In this document: positions 17,781 to 26,748 of the stretch, one piece after another
Layout: every line of letters starts with the position of its first letter
Numbering within the stretch: the stretch's first letter is position 1
Source: JAWSVE01 sp033852115
Lineage (GTDB): Bacteria > Pseudomonadota > Gammaproteobacteria > Pseudomonadales > Cellvibrionaceae
DNA: 64,000 nucleotides
Assembly (NCBI GenBank): GCA_033852115.1
Contig: JAWSVE010000008.1
Span: forward strand, 124,001-188,000
Direction: 5' to 3'
Made by a program: the position numbers and the translations under genes
Notes under the pieces: model-generated
What the model was told of the DNA's origin: nothing
The model's database searches: none
Seen by the model: only the letters and a program-made list of their open reading frames with translations

Positions 17781-18127
17781 TAGTGTGTTACCTTGTTTTC
17801 TAGCGCTCGTTGATACGACCATTGAATCAATTCTTTCAGCAGCGTCTCATCAAAGTTCTCAACACGTTGTATAGTGATCCAATAATCATTATCTTCTTTC
17901 TTCACCTTTTTATTAGCCTTGCGAACTAAAGGTGGGTTGGGAAGGTCGTTAAAGTGAGATTCCGTTACGCGCAAAGAAAATCGCCATTGGATGGGGGCGC
18001 CTGTTTCGAAATATCCAAACGGACTGGATTCAGCTAACAACGCAAAAGCATTTCCATCCGCGCTCAAGGGCTGACGTTTCGTCTCAGGAAACGACAGGCA
18101 ATATTTCATCACTTCACTATATTTCAT
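17780..18127 (-). CDS. MmcQ/YjbR family protein
   Basis: A 115-residue protein of the MmcQ/YjbR family, a small CyaY-like fold sometimes said to bind DNA. Features are the start MKYSEVMKYCLSFPET, FALLAESSPFGYF in the middle and the ending YWITIQRVENFDETLLKELIQWSY. It lies 9 bases after the flavodoxin gene and overlaps the globin gene by one base. Its role in an rnf operon is unknown. Confidence 0.8.
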   Translation of the reverse strand: MKYSEVMKYCLSFPETKRQPLSADGNAFALLAESSPFGYFETGAPIQWRFSLRVTESHFNDLPNPPLVRKANKKVKKEDNDYWITIQRVENFDETLLKELIQWSYQRALENKVTH

Positions 18128-18136
18128 GTTGCGAAA

Positions 18137-18580
18137 TTAACCTGCGAGCCAATCTTTTGCCCACATCGCGGCGGTAAGTTGAGGGCGGTCATCAACCTGT
18201 GCGTCGATGCGTAGTAATTTGCCAATGGGTTTGGCTCCAGACCGGTACAAGGCATCTTCGATTAGCATACCTGCATGTGCGAAGCGAGGAAAACCGCTAT
18301 CGCCTAAAGCGATGATGCCATAATGTCTCCCCGATAAGTCCAACACTTCATTGTTCAATGCGGAATAAACTGGATAGATATTGCGGGGTACTTCACCGTC
18401 GCCTGTCGTAGAGCAGCACACTAGCAGTAATTCGTCTTTGTCACGCGTAAGATCGTGAGGGGTGGTTTCTTCATTAACTTGAGTTTGGTGCCCTAGTTTC
18501 TCTAAGATCGCTGATGCTGCCTGTGCTGCTTTCCAAGCGTTACCTTCTACTGTGCCTACGATAATTTGAATAGTCGCCAT
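18137..18580 (-). CDS. Short-chain flavodoxin, MioC-like
   Basis: A 147-residue flavodoxin-domain protein. The FMN phosphate loop is VGTVEGNAW (residues 8-16), followed by STTGDGEVP near 58 and ALGDSGFPRFAHAG near 91, a pattern shared with MioC and the flavodoxin part of sulfite reductase. It lies in the rnf operon between the NifX-like and MmcQ genes. It may accept or donate electrons near Rnf, separate from NifF at 77. Confidence 0.85.
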   Translation of the reverse strand: MATIQIIVGTVEGNAWKAAQAASAILEKLGHQTQVNEETTPHDLTRDKDELLLVCCSTTGDGEVPRNIYPVYSALNNEVLDLSGRHYGIIALGDSGFPRFAHAGMLIEDALYRSGAKPIGKLLRIDAQVDDRPQLTAAMWAKDWLAG

Positions 18581-18595
18581 GATGTTTTAGTGGAA

Positions 18596-19075
18596 CTACC
18601 CATCCCACTCTTCATCATCCATAGTATCAAAACGGTTTTCGTCTTGCGATTTTGCTTTGCGCTGAATGAGTTTTTCTAACCAGGGTTCTTTGTCACCCTC
18701 CAGTTGTATTTGTATATCTTCGATAAGCTCTTCGACGTCCGGTCCACCTTTAACTTTGATAGGGTGAACGCCAAGAGTAATTAACTGGCGGGTCGCTGAC
18801 CCACCAATCGAACCACAATATACAATATCAGCACCGGCTAACCAGGCGAGTTTAGGTTTTAGTTTATCTTCGTTACCATCTTTCTTTTCGATACCGAAAT
18901 TTTGTGAGGCAATAAGTTCAGCGCCTTCATTGTTAATGGCGTACAGATAAAAAGCTTGAGCGGAACCAAAGTGCTGGTCGACCATATCGCCGTCTAAGGA
19001 GGCGAATGCCACAAGTAAGTCGTCATCGTTGGTTTGTGCTTCGGCGACACAGGCTAATTGGGCTGCAGTATTCAT
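18596..19075 (-). CDS. NifX-like cofactor-binding protein in the rnf operon
   Basis: A 159-residue PF02579-type protein close to NifX (61480) in length and layout. Both share a VDQHFGSA or VNQHFGSA motif, a DGNEDKLK/V segment, a GGSATRQL or GASAVRQL helix and an RFD-acidic-W ending. It sits between rnfH and the flavodoxin gene with 6 and 15 bases spacing. A role in holding FeMo-cofactor precursors is expected from the family; duplication from nifX is inferred. Confidence 0.82.
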   Translation of the reverse strand: MNTAAQLACVAEAQTNDDDLLVAFASLDGDMVDQHFGSAQAFYLYAINNEGAELIASQNFGIEKKDGNEDKLKPKLAWLAGADIVYCGSIGGSATRQLITLGVHPIKVKGGPDVEELIEDIQIQLEGDKEPWLEKLIQRKAKSQDENRFDTMDDEEWDG

Positions 19076-19081
19076 AGGCTA

Positions 19082-19342
19082 TTAATCGTCATCATCATCG
19101 TCGTCATCCAGTACACGCGTAATGGGCCGATAAATCTCTACCCGGTCTCCTTCGGATAGACCCTTCTTGAGCGGCGTCACCTTGCCATGAACACCAACCT
19201 TCATTGAATCCAAATCAATTTCTGGGAATTTGCTGAGAATCCCACTCTGTTCAATGACATCCCTAATTATGCAGTCGTCATCAACATTGAGCTCAATCCA
19301 TGACTGCGCGGTATATCCTGCGTACACAACACTGACTTTCAT
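19082..19342 (-). CDS. rnfH: RnfH, ubiquitin-fold Rnf-associated protein
   Basis: An 86-residue RnfH with the beta-grasp pattern (VSVVYAGYTAQSWIEL, DSMKVGVHGK, GDRVEIYRPI). It ends in eight consecutive Asp residues encoded by a GAY-type triplet run (19085-19108), an acidic tail that could vary by replication slippage. It follows rnfE by 30 bases, as in other nif-linked rnf operons. Confidence 0.87.
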   Translation of the reverse strand: MKVSVVYAGYTAQSWIELNVDDDCIIRDVIEQSGILSKFPEIDLDSMKVGVHGKVTPLKKGLSEGDRVEIYRPITRVLDDDDDDDD

Positions 19343-19372
19343 GGCTATATACTCATTAATGGATAATTACGA

Positions 19373-20053
19373 TTAAACATTACTTGGCATAACGAGATCA
19401 GAAGATTTTTTGCTGCCGGCAAATTTCCGATCAATAACCCGTTTTATAGCAATCAATAAGCCGAGCGCTATAAACGCACCCGGTGGTAAGACAGATAATA
19501 AAATACCTGAAAAGTTAGGTATGACAGTGATTTCGAGCCAAGCGAAATTTTCACCTAGCAATAAGGAGGCATGTGAAAATAAAGTACCGCTTCCAAAAAT
19601 TTCTCGCATTGCGCCAATGGCAACCAACACCCAAGTAAAACCTAAACCCATAGCTACAGCGTCTGCACCTGCGACAAAAATGGAATTTTTTGCTGCGAAG
19701 CTTTCCGCTCTACCAAGAATGGCGCAGTTGGTAACAATTAGCGCAATAAATAAACCGAGTACTTTATATAGCGGGTGCAACCAAGCGTTGATAGCCATAT
19801 CAACGAGGGTTACTACAGAAGCAATGATGACAATCAGAACAGGGATACGTACTTGAGGCGCAATAAAATGTCGCAATGCGGAAATAAAGATATTGGTAAT
19901 AAACAGTACTACCATCGATGCTATTCCCATACCCAAACCATTAGTGGCAGAGGTGGTCACCGCTAGTAAGGGGCATAAAGCAAGCATTTGCCCCATGGCA
20001 ACATTATTGTTCCACAATCCATCACTGAATATTTTTTGATAAGACTGATTCAT
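19373..20053 (-). CDS. rnfE: Rnf complex subunit RnfE
   Basis: A 226-residue integral membrane subunit of the Rnf complex, with six hydrophobic segments and the motifs NNVAMGQMLALCPLLAVT and NCAILGRAE shared with RnfA. Rnf uses ion motive force and NADH to make low-potential reductant for nitrogenase. Confidence 0.94.
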   Translation of the reverse strand: MNQSYQKIFSDGLWNNNVAMGQMLALCPLLAVTTSATNGLGMGIASMVVLFITNIFISALRHFIAPQVRIPVLIVIIASVVTLVDMAINAWLHPLYKVLGLFIALIVTNCAILGRAESFAAKNSIFVAGADAVAMGLGFTWVLVAIGAMREIFGSGTLFSHASLLLGENFAWLEITVIPNFSGILLSVLPPGAFIALGLLIAIKRVIDRKFAGSKKSSDLVMPSNV

Positions 20054-20113
20054 AAGTACCTCTATACGAATATCAATACCACTAGCTTTATAAAAAGTGG
20101 CATCAACAACTCA

Positions 20114-20758
20114 CTATTCAGATGCTTCGCGAGGTGTTTGTTCGCGCCACTGTTGCAACTGCAGCAAGGCGTGATAAACACCATTCACCATTGCGCGTGG
20201 TGTAATAGTCGCCCCTGTAAACTGATCGAACTCACCACCATCTTTTTTAACTCGCCAATCGGGGCCTGGAGTATTACTGAGCGATTTACCTAAAAAGCTG
20301 TTGATCCAATCCGATTTATTGCGCTCGATGCCGTCAGCTAGGCCTGGTGTTTCTTTGTGGCTAACCACTCGAACACCAGTAATCTTCATGTTTTGATCGA
20401 CAGCAAGAATAAAATAGATATTGTCACCCCAGCCGGGCACGGCGCTTTGTAATATAGCGCCACTAAATGCACCGTTTAGCGTTGCTGTAGAAACTTCTAT
20501 CGGAGCGGAAAAGTCGGCTGATCCGGCTAGTTGTATCGTCGTGCTTAGCGGTTCGTTGTCATAAAGTGAATCGGGAAAGACTTCCGTAAGCAGTGCGACT
20601 TTGTCGGCTTCAATCAGCTTTTCAACTCTAGGTTTTGTTTCCTCATTACCAAACAACAACATAATACTGACTATCGCACACACGCCGCCCAGCAGTATGG
20701 CGTGATAACTCAGTTTCGAGTGAAAACGTGTGATGTTCTGCGAGGGAGCTGTATCCAT
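20114..20758 (-). CDS. rnfG: Rnf complex subunit RnfG
   Basis: A 214-residue subunit with one N-terminal membrane helix (about residues 17-38) and an exported FMN domain. The covalent FMN site is FTGATITPRAM near residue 182. HKETPGLADGIERNKSDW near 135 is typical of RnfG. It follows rnfD by 3 bases. Confidence 0.93.
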   Translation of the reverse strand: MDTAPSQNITRFHSKLSYHAILLGGVCAIVSIMLLFGNEETKPRVEKLIEADKVALLTEVFPDSLYDNEPLSTTIQLAGSADFSAPIEVSTATLNGAFSGAILQSAVPGWGDNIYFILAVDQNMKITGVRVVSHKETPGLADGIERNKSDWINSFLGKSLSNTPGPDWRVKKDGGEFDQFTGATITPRAMVNGVYHALLQLQQWREQTPREASE

Positions 20759-20761
20759 TGC

Positions 20762-21877
20762 TTAGATAACCTTTCGCGCATTTTTCAACAATTTCCTGGC
20801 CTTGCCTTTGAAGTCACGACCATAGGCGCGCGGTTTACAATAGCGGTCAATCAACGGCGTTAACGCATTCATAAACAATACCGCGAAGCCTGCGCCTTCA
20901 GGGAATCCTCCCCAACTTCTAATAGCGAACATCACCAGTGCTGTACCGCAACCGAATAGAATTTTCCCGAATGGTGACGATGGTGAAGTAACATAATCAG
21001 TGGCGATAAAAAACGCGGTAAATAGCAAACCACCACTAGTCAAATGCAAAATAGGGCTCGCGTAACGATCTGGATCTCCGACGTGGAAAAGCAGGGATAT
21101 CATCGCTATAGTAGCGATTATGCTTACGGGTATATGCCAACTAATAATGCGCAGCAACAATAACCACGCAGCACCAATTAAAATAAGAATTTCTGATGTT
21201 TCACCCATACTACCCTTAGTTATGCCGGTTAGTGCGGGCCACCATTGAAAGTGTGTTGAGCTCACTTCGGCGACAGTATGTGCCGTATAGGCGGTTTTGA
21301 GTTCACCCAGAATTGTTGCACCTGTAACGCCGTCAGTTAATTGATTGGTGGAAGATAGATATTCTCCACCATCACTAAAAATAATGCTGAGCGATGTGAC
21401 AAGATCAGGTGCTGGAATATGGCTTATTGGTTCGACATAGATCCATGTGGTCATTTGCACAGGGAAAGAGACTAGGAGAGCAACCCGCGCAAGCATGGCA
21501 GGGTTAAATATATTTTGCCCGATGCCACCATATAAGTGTTTACCCACGATAATCGCTAAAGCACTGCCTCCAACACCAATCCACCATGGCGCCCAAGGTG
21601 GCAAACTTAATGCGAGTAGCCATCCAGTCAATAGGGCAGAAGCATCACTTACACGATTAATCTTGTAACCACGTAGCCAAAGACAAAAAGCTTCTGAAGC
21701 GACCGCACTTAAGCAGGTAATGGTCCATAGAATAATCGCGGGCCAGCCAAACAAATAAAATCCCCATGCGGTAACTGGAGATAGTGCAAGACAAACATGC
21801 AGCATAATGCGATCGACAGATGACTTGTCGTGCGCATGTGGGGCTGCGGCCATTAATAAGTCAGCGGTAGTTTTCAT
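20762..21877 (-). CDS. rnfD: Rnf complex subunit RnfD
   Basis: A 371-residue integral membrane subunit with about ten hydrophobic segments. The covalent FMN site GVTGATILGEL is near residue 187 and GGIGQNIFNPAMLARV near 115. The start overlaps the rnfC stop by four bases. Confidence 0.94.
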   Translation of the reverse strand: MKTTADLLMAAAPHAHDKSSVDRIMLHVCLALSPVTAWGFYLFGWPAIILWTITCLSAVASEAFCLWLRGYKINRVSDASALLTGWLLALSLPPWAPWWIGVGGSALAIIVGKHLYGGIGQNIFNPAMLARVALLVSFPVQMTTWIYVEPISHIPAPDLVTSLSIIFSDGGEYLSSTNQLTDGVTGATILGELKTAYTAHTVAEVSSTHFQWWPALTGITKGSMGETSEILILIGAAWLLLLRIISWHIPVSIIATIAMISLLFHVGDPDRYASPILHLTSGGLLFTAFFIATDYVTSPSSPFGKILFGCGTALVMFAIRSWGGFPEGAGFAVLFMNALTPLIDRYCKPRAYGRDFKGKARKLLKNARKVI

Positions 21878-23391
21878 GAATCATTTTCCGCTGTTGGCTC
21901 GGAGCTTGAAGTTTCACTTGGAGTGCTGCTAGGAGTACTTTTGGAAGCGGAGCGATCACGGCTACGACGCTTTTTGCTCTTCGCCGCTTTCTTAGCGGCC
22001 GCTTCTTTTTCGATGCGCTCTTCTCGCGCTTTGGTTAGCTGTTGTGTGTAGGCAAGCTTTTGTGCAGCCGTTCTTTGGTTTTTCAATTCGCCTTTAGCGT
22101 ACTCAAAGTAATTGACCAAGGGTATATGCGACGGGCAGACATAGGAGCAAGAACCGCAAAGAATGCAATCGCGAAGTCCGTAAGTTTGTGCGCCATCAAA
22201 ACTATCAGCTTTTACGTGCTTTGCCATTTCTAGAGGTACTAAACCCATGGGGCAAGCAGAAACGCAGCGGCTACAACGTATGCAGGGATCTGGAGATTTT
22301 TCGTTAACTTCTTCAGGCGACAATGCCAGAATCGCCGACGTGCCCTTCATGACCGGTGTGTTTATGGAAGGTAATGTTTGCCCCATCATTGGCCCGCCCA
22401 TAATCAAACGTGCGGGTTCACGTTTTAAACCACCGCAATACTCGATTAAGTGTGAAATGGGTGTGCCGAAAAGTGCCTCAACATTGTGAGGGCTGGCAAT
22501 GCAGCTACCGCCGACTGTAACGACGCGCGAAGTTAGGGGGCGCTTAAAACATAGAGCTTGCTGAATGGCATAGGCCGTCGCAACGTTGTGAACAAGAATG
22601 CCCACGTCGTTGCTGCGCATTCCCGCTGGTACTTCTTCACCGGTAACTGCTTGAATGAGCTGCTTGGCTGATCCCATAGGGTACATGCTCGGTACAACAG
22701 CAACGCGCAATTTACCGTGGGGTGCTGCGGCTTTTTTCAGAGCAGCTATGGCATTGGGCTTATTGTCTTCAACGGCAATGATAACTGCGTAAGCTTCAAT
22801 AATGTGTTGAATTAAACGAGCACCTTCGACAATTTGCTCTGCGCGCTCTTGCATTAATCGATCATCGGTCGTTAAGTAAGGCTCGCACTCACCGCCATTG
22901 ATAATCAATGTCTTGATTTCAAAACGGCGCCCTTGGCGAAGTTTTACAGCAGATGGAAAAATTGCACCGCCTAAACCAACGATACCTGCTTGCTCCACTT
23001 CGGTGGCTAATTCTTCTGGGTCACGCGTGAAAGGGTTACAGATCGAAGGTTGTTCCAAAGGTAAATCATCACCATCGCTCTCAAGTACCATGGCGGGGGC
23101 CGGCAAACCAGATGGGTGAGGTGCAACGATATCTTCTATGGCAATTAGTTTTCCTGACGTCGGCGCGTGAATGTGCGCCGATAAACCACCACCGGTAACC
23201 GCGATTTGTTGTCCCTTTAACACGGGGTCACCTATGCCAACTACCGGTAATGCACTTGCACCTGCCTGCTGAAAAAGCGGCAAGTACAAACGCTCAGGTA
23301 TAGGCATGCTCGTTAAGATGTCACGGTTCGCCGTGTGATCTTTGTGCGAGTCAGGGTGGATACCACCTTTAATGGGAGAAAATCTAAACAT
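21874..23391 (-). CDS. rnfC: Rnf complex subunit RnfC
   Basis: A 505-residue peripheral subunit. It has an N-terminal barrel-like part, an NADH/FMN part with GGECEPYLTTDDRLM near residue 157, and two [4Fe-4S] motifs: CIRCSRCVSACP near 369 and CILCGSCSYVCP near 408. The C-terminal 60 residues are a basic, Ala/Lys- then Ser-rich low-complexity tail. It is expected to be the NADH-oxidising entry of the complex. Confidence 0.94.
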   Translation of the reverse strand: MFRFSPIKGGIHPDSHKDHTANRDILTSMPIPERLYLPLFQQAGASALPVVGIGDPVLKGQQIAVTGGGLSAHIHAPTSGKLIAIEDIVAPHPSGLPAPAMVLESDGDDLPLEQPSICNPFTRDPEELATEVEQAGIVGLGGAIFPSAVKLRQGRRFEIKTLIINGGECEPYLTTDDRLMQERAEQIVEGARLIQHIIEAYAVIIAVEDNKPNAIAALKKAAAPHGKLRVAVVPSMYPMGSAKQLIQAVTGEEVPAGMRSNDVGILVHNVATAYAIQQALCFKRPLTSRVVTVGGSCIASPHNVEALFGTPISHLIEYCGGLKREPARLIMGGPMMGQTLPSINTPVMKGTSAILALSPEEVNEKSPDPCIRCSRCVSACPMGLVPLEMAKHVKADSFDGAQTYGLRDCILCGSCSYVCPSHIPLVNYFEYAKGELKNQRTAAQKLAYTQQLTKAREERIEKEAAAKKAAKSKKRRSRDRSASKSTPSSTPSETSSSEPTAENDS

Positions 23392-23394
23392 TAC

Positions 23395-23925
23395 TTAAGC
23401 CCATTGTGGTTTTGGCCAATGCCACGAATCGAGATCGACAGTTTCAGGCTCAAGGGAAATACAGTCTTCAGGGCAAGCGTCTTTGCATTTTCCACAGCCT
23501 GTGCAGGCACTGCCAATAACAGAATGAATTTGTTTGTTGGCGCCAACAATGGCATCGGTTGGGCAAACCTTGAAACATCGGGTACAACCAGTGCACAAGG
23601 ATTCCTTGATATAAGCAAGGCTTGGGGCTGCCGGTTCGCCGATTGTGCTTGGGTCCATTCCAAGGTGTTCTGCCAGGCTACTAACCAACGCTTTACCACC
23701 GGGAGGGCAACAGGTTAGGTCTGCACTACCATCAACAATCGCTTCGGCCGCTGGCTTACAACCGGGGAAGCCACATTGACCGCAGTTGCTCCCTGGTAAC
23801 ATTCCTTCAATGTCTTCAACCAGGGGGTTTTCTTCACCAACAGAAAAAACCTTTGCAGCTAGGCCTAACAAACCGCCGAGACCAACTCCAAGTAAAGATA
23901 AAACAATGGTAGATGTGAACATCAT
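23395..23925 (-). CDS. rnfB: Rnf complex subunit RnfB
   Basis: A 176-residue iron-sulfur subunit with an N-terminal membrane anchor, a four-Cys motif CGQCGFPGC near residue 49 and two ferredoxin motifs, CTGCTRCFKVCP near 111 and CTGCGKCKDACP near 141. It is expected to hand electrons to the soluble donor. It lies 3 bases upstream of rnfC. Confidence 0.94.
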   Translation of the reverse strand: MMFTSTIVLSLLGVGLGGLLGLAAKVFSVGEENPLVEDIEGMLPGSNCGQCGFPGCKPAAEAIVDGSADLTCCPPGGKALVSSLAEHLGMDPSTIGEPAAPSLAYIKESLCTGCTRCFKVCPTDAIVGANKQIHSVIGSACTGCGKCKDACPEDCISLEPETVDLDSWHWPKPQWA

Positions 23926-23955
23926 AATTCCTCACATTGTTCGTAGCGCGCAGCG

Positions 23956-24528
23956 TTAAAGCATGCCACTAAAGCCCATAAACACGAGAGACAAGACACC
24001 TGCTGTTACTAAACCTACAGGCGTGCCTTCAAAAGTTTCCGGGACATCAGCGAGCGCTAATCGCTCGCGTAAACCCGCAAAAATAATCATTACTAAACAA
24101 AAGCCTAAAGCAGAGCCAAATCCGTACACCAAACTTTCTAGCAAACTATAAGATTCACGAACGTTCAGCAAAGCCACGCCTAGAACGGCACAGTTAGTAG
24201 TAATAAGAGGAAGAAAAATGCCTAAAGATCGATGTAGCAGTGGACTGAATTTGCGAACGAGTAACTCGGTAAACTGCACAATTGCAGCGATCACCAAAAT
24301 AAATGAAAGAATGCGCAGAAATTCGATGTTCAGTGGAACCAATATAATATTTTCAATGAACCATCCACAAAAAGCAGATAGGGTTAAGACGAACGCTGTG
24401 GCTAGACTCATTCCGATTGCAGAACTCAATTTATTAGAGACGCCCATTAACGGACAAAGCCCTAGAAATTTAGCGAGGACAATATTGTTAACTAAAACAG
24501 TGCTGCCAAGTAGCGTTAGATACTCCAT
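23956..24528 (-). CDS. rnfA: Rnf complex subunit RnfA
   Basis: A 190-residue integral membrane subunit with six hydrophobic segments and the signature NNIVLAKFLGLCPLMGVS near the N-terminus, paired with NCAVLGVALLN in the middle. It is the first gene of a minus-strand operon of about twelve genes down to 16691, and a strong -24/-12 promoter precedes it. Confidence 0.94.
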   Translation of the reverse strand: MEYLTLLGSTVLVNNIVLAKFLGLCPLMGVSNKLSSAIGMSLATAFVLTLSAFCGWFIENIILVPLNIEFLRILSFILVIAAIVQFTELLVRKFSPLLHRSLGIFLPLITTNCAVLGVALLNVRESYSLLESLVYGFGSALGFCLVMIIFAGLRERLALADVPETFEGTPVGLVTAGVLSLVFMGFSGML

Positions 24529-24645
24529 GACTCATCTCGCGACCATAGATACAAAATTTAATAGTGTTTCACGGGAATATATTGGCAATAGACTTTGTTC
24601 CGTCTGCAACAAATTTCCCTACGCCAACCATCTAATGGAGTAATT

Positions 24646-24661
24646 TGCATTAACCGTGCCA
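24646..24661 (-). promoter_or_regulatory. Sigma-54 promoter of the rnf operon
   Basis: On the minus strand the sequence is TGGCAC, five bases, ATGCA, with exact GG-N10-GC spacing. This is a near-perfect -24/-12 element about 120 bases before the rnfA start. A weaker GG-N10-GC match lies 40 bases closer to the gene. NifA control is inferred from the upstream activator sites. Confidence 0.85.
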
Positions 24662-24743
24662 CGGAGTTTTTAAACGCGAGAGATTGGAAATGATCTAAGA
24701 ATAGATAGCTACGCCCAAAAAGTGCGCAATAATAATGATGAAT

Positions 24744-24802
24744 TGTAGTGTTTGCGACAAAAAATACGTGGTGTATTCGAACGCATTGTCGTAATGATGA
24801 CA
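24744..24802. promoter_or_regulatory. Two NifA activator sites upstream of rnfA
   Basis: Two exact TGT-N10-ACA sequences lie at 24744-24759 and 24787-24802, about 85 and 125 bases upstream of the -24 element. Spacing fits classic NifA upstream activator sequences. They also lie about 335 bases before nifL, but no convincing sigma-54 element faces that way. Confidence 0.75.
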
Positions 24803-25135
24803 ACTAAGTCATTGGTCTTTGTAGCATTTTGGTGGTTTGACGTTGGTTTTGTCGCTAGGCATACATCTTGCAATTTCGTAATCAAACATCTAACAACATG
24901 CTTGTCAGTGTAAACGTTATCAATAGTTTACATAAATTGTCTGGAATAAAGCCTTGATGTTTTAAGAAAAGTTTAGAACTAAAAAAAGGCAAAAACCTAG
25001 AGTTTTGCTCTGGTGTTTTGGGAGAGACCAAAAGGGGCAATCAATCAGCTCCTTTGCATTGAGCGTGATAGTAATGTCTAGTAAGCGGTACGCGATCTAG
25101 TCACTACCTTAGCCGATTAGTTAGTGAGGAATTCA

Positions 25136-26728
25136 ATGAGTAAAACAAAACCAACAGCCGGGGCGTCGTCTCTCTCCGTCGCCATAAATTCGTCTGCTCT
25201 CGGCGCAGAAGGTAGTCCATTGCATGCAAAAAGCCTTTCAGAAGAAGTTTTTTTTCAAGCCGTTGAACATTGCCCTGTCGCTATATCTATCACAGATTTG
25301 AAAGCGAATATCATCTATGTGAACCGCCAATTTACTCAAGTCACAGGATACTTAGAAAGCGAAGTCATTGGGAAAAACGAGTCCATCCTGTCCAATCACA
25401 CTACGCCTCGCATCGTTTATCAAGCGCTTTGGGGGAGGTTGGCGCAACAAAAACCCTGGTCGGGTATGCTAGTTAACAGACGAAAGGATGAATCGCTGTA
25501 TCTTGCCGAGCTAACGGTTGCGCCGGTTATAAATGATCAAGGAGCGACCGTCTTCTACTTGGGTATGCATCGAGACGGTACTGATGTTCATGAGCTTCAG
25601 CAAAGAGTCTTAAACCAAAAGCTGATGATTGAGTCAGTAGTCAATTCTGTGCCAGCGGCGATGGCTCTGTTAGGGCTTGATGGCAGACTGGTATTGTCGA
25701 ATCCGAGTTTTGATAGTCTTTCTAGAGAATACATTCAGAAGGGCTCAACCGTGGACTTTGTGGGGTTGCTTGATAAGCAACTTGAAGGTGCGGTAAGCAA
25801 ATTGAAGTCTGACCGTTTAGCATTCGATCGCAAGGAAATTACGATTGACCGAGGCGATGGACATCCTAAGCGATTGTCTTGTTTCGGTACAACCATCGAT
25901 ATTAATAGCGAAAGCGCCGACGTGTTTTTTGAGCAAGAAAGCTCCCACTACCTGTTGTTGATGATTAATGACATTACAGATTTGCGACGCAATCAGGAAT
26001 TAATGCAACTAAACATTCTGAAAGCATTAATGGCGGAGGAGGACCTCGTTCATGGTATGAGAGAAACAGTTAACGGCGCCATTCACCAATTAGAGGGCCC
26101 CGTTAATTTAATCTCGGCAGCAGTTAGTACGCTACAGCGACGTGCGGCGAATGGGGATAAAGATGACTTGGTTCTATCTGCGGCTGAGGAGGCTCTGGAC
26201 GCCGGGCGATCAGCGCTTGAAAACCTTATCGGGTCTTTACCTCCACCGATTGATGAAAGTAAAAAGCCGGTTAATATCAATCAAATCATTAGAGAAGTGC
26301 TGTCTTTGTCAACTGATTCGTTGTTGCGAGCGGGGGTTACAATCGACTGGCAGCCATCTATTCATCTTCCTTGTGTTATTGGTCAAGAACGCAGATTACG
26401 AAGTATGTTCCGACAGGTCTTGACCAATGCAATCGACGCACTATCAGAAAGTCATAGTGCAGAACGAGAGATCGATATTGTTACTAAAGCCGATGCTAGT
26501 CAACTAACCATTGAAATAACGGATACAGGTCCGGGAATTCCAGAGGATTTGTTGCTGAAGGTATTTGAACCGTTCTTTAGTACCAAAAAGACACACGATG
26601 GCTTTCGTGGAATGGGATTGCCGATGATTCAGGAAACGGTGAGTGATCATTCAGGCACTGTGTACATAGATTCCAAATACAAAGCCGGTTGTAAGGTTGT
26701 CATTCAACTGCCTACTTCTGCCATCTGA
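25136..26728 (+). CDS. nifL: NifL, redox-sensing antagonist of NifA
   Basis: A 530-residue regulator that inhibits NifA in response to oxygen and fixed nitrogen. I start at the ATG at 25136, with GTGAGGA just upstream; a GTG four codons earlier is less likely. Two PAS domains occupy about residues 30-145 (the FAD-type sensor) and 150-290. The H-like segment GAIHQLEGPVNLIS near residue 320 precedes a GHKL ATPase-like domain with NAIDAL, DTGPGIP, FEPFFSTKK and GMGLPM. NifL proteins bind ADP here and do not act as kinases. nifA starts 20 bases later. Confidence 0.92.
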   Translation: MSKTKPTAGASSLSVAINSSALGAEGSPLHAKSLSEEVFFQAVEHCPVAISITDLKANIIYVNRQFTQVTGYLESEVIGKNESILSNHTTPRIVYQALWGRLAQQKPWSGMLVNRRKDESLYLAELTVAPVINDQGATVFYLGMHRDGTDVHELQQRVLNQKLMIESVVNSVPAAMALLGLDGRLVLSNPSFDSLSREYIQKGSTVDFVGLLDKQLEGAVSKLKSDRLAFDRKEITIDRGDGHPKRLSCFGTTIDINSESADVFFEQESSHYLLLMINDITDLRRNQELMQLNILKALMAEEDLVHGMRETVNGAIHQLEGPVNLISAAVSTLQRRAANGDKDDLVLSAAEEALDAGRSALENLIGSLPPPIDESKKPVNINQIIREVLSLSTDSLLRAGVTIDWQPSIHLPCVIGQERRLRSMFRQVLTNAIDALSESHSAEREIDIVTKADASQLTIEITDTGPGIPEDLLLKVFEPFFSTKKTHDGFRGMGLPMIQETVSDHSGTVYIDSKYKAGCKVVIQLPTSAI

Positions 26729-26748
26729 ACGAGCATTTAGGTTTGATC

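Noticed and set aside
24558..24803. 81-codon minus-strand frame upstream of rnfA
   Set aside because: It covers the rnf sigma-54 promoter and a NifA site, so it is not a gene.
25033..25050. GG-N10-GC match upstream of nifL
   Set aside because: Spacing fits, but the -12 half (TCAGC) is poor, and nifLA operons often use another sigma factor; not strong enough to call.
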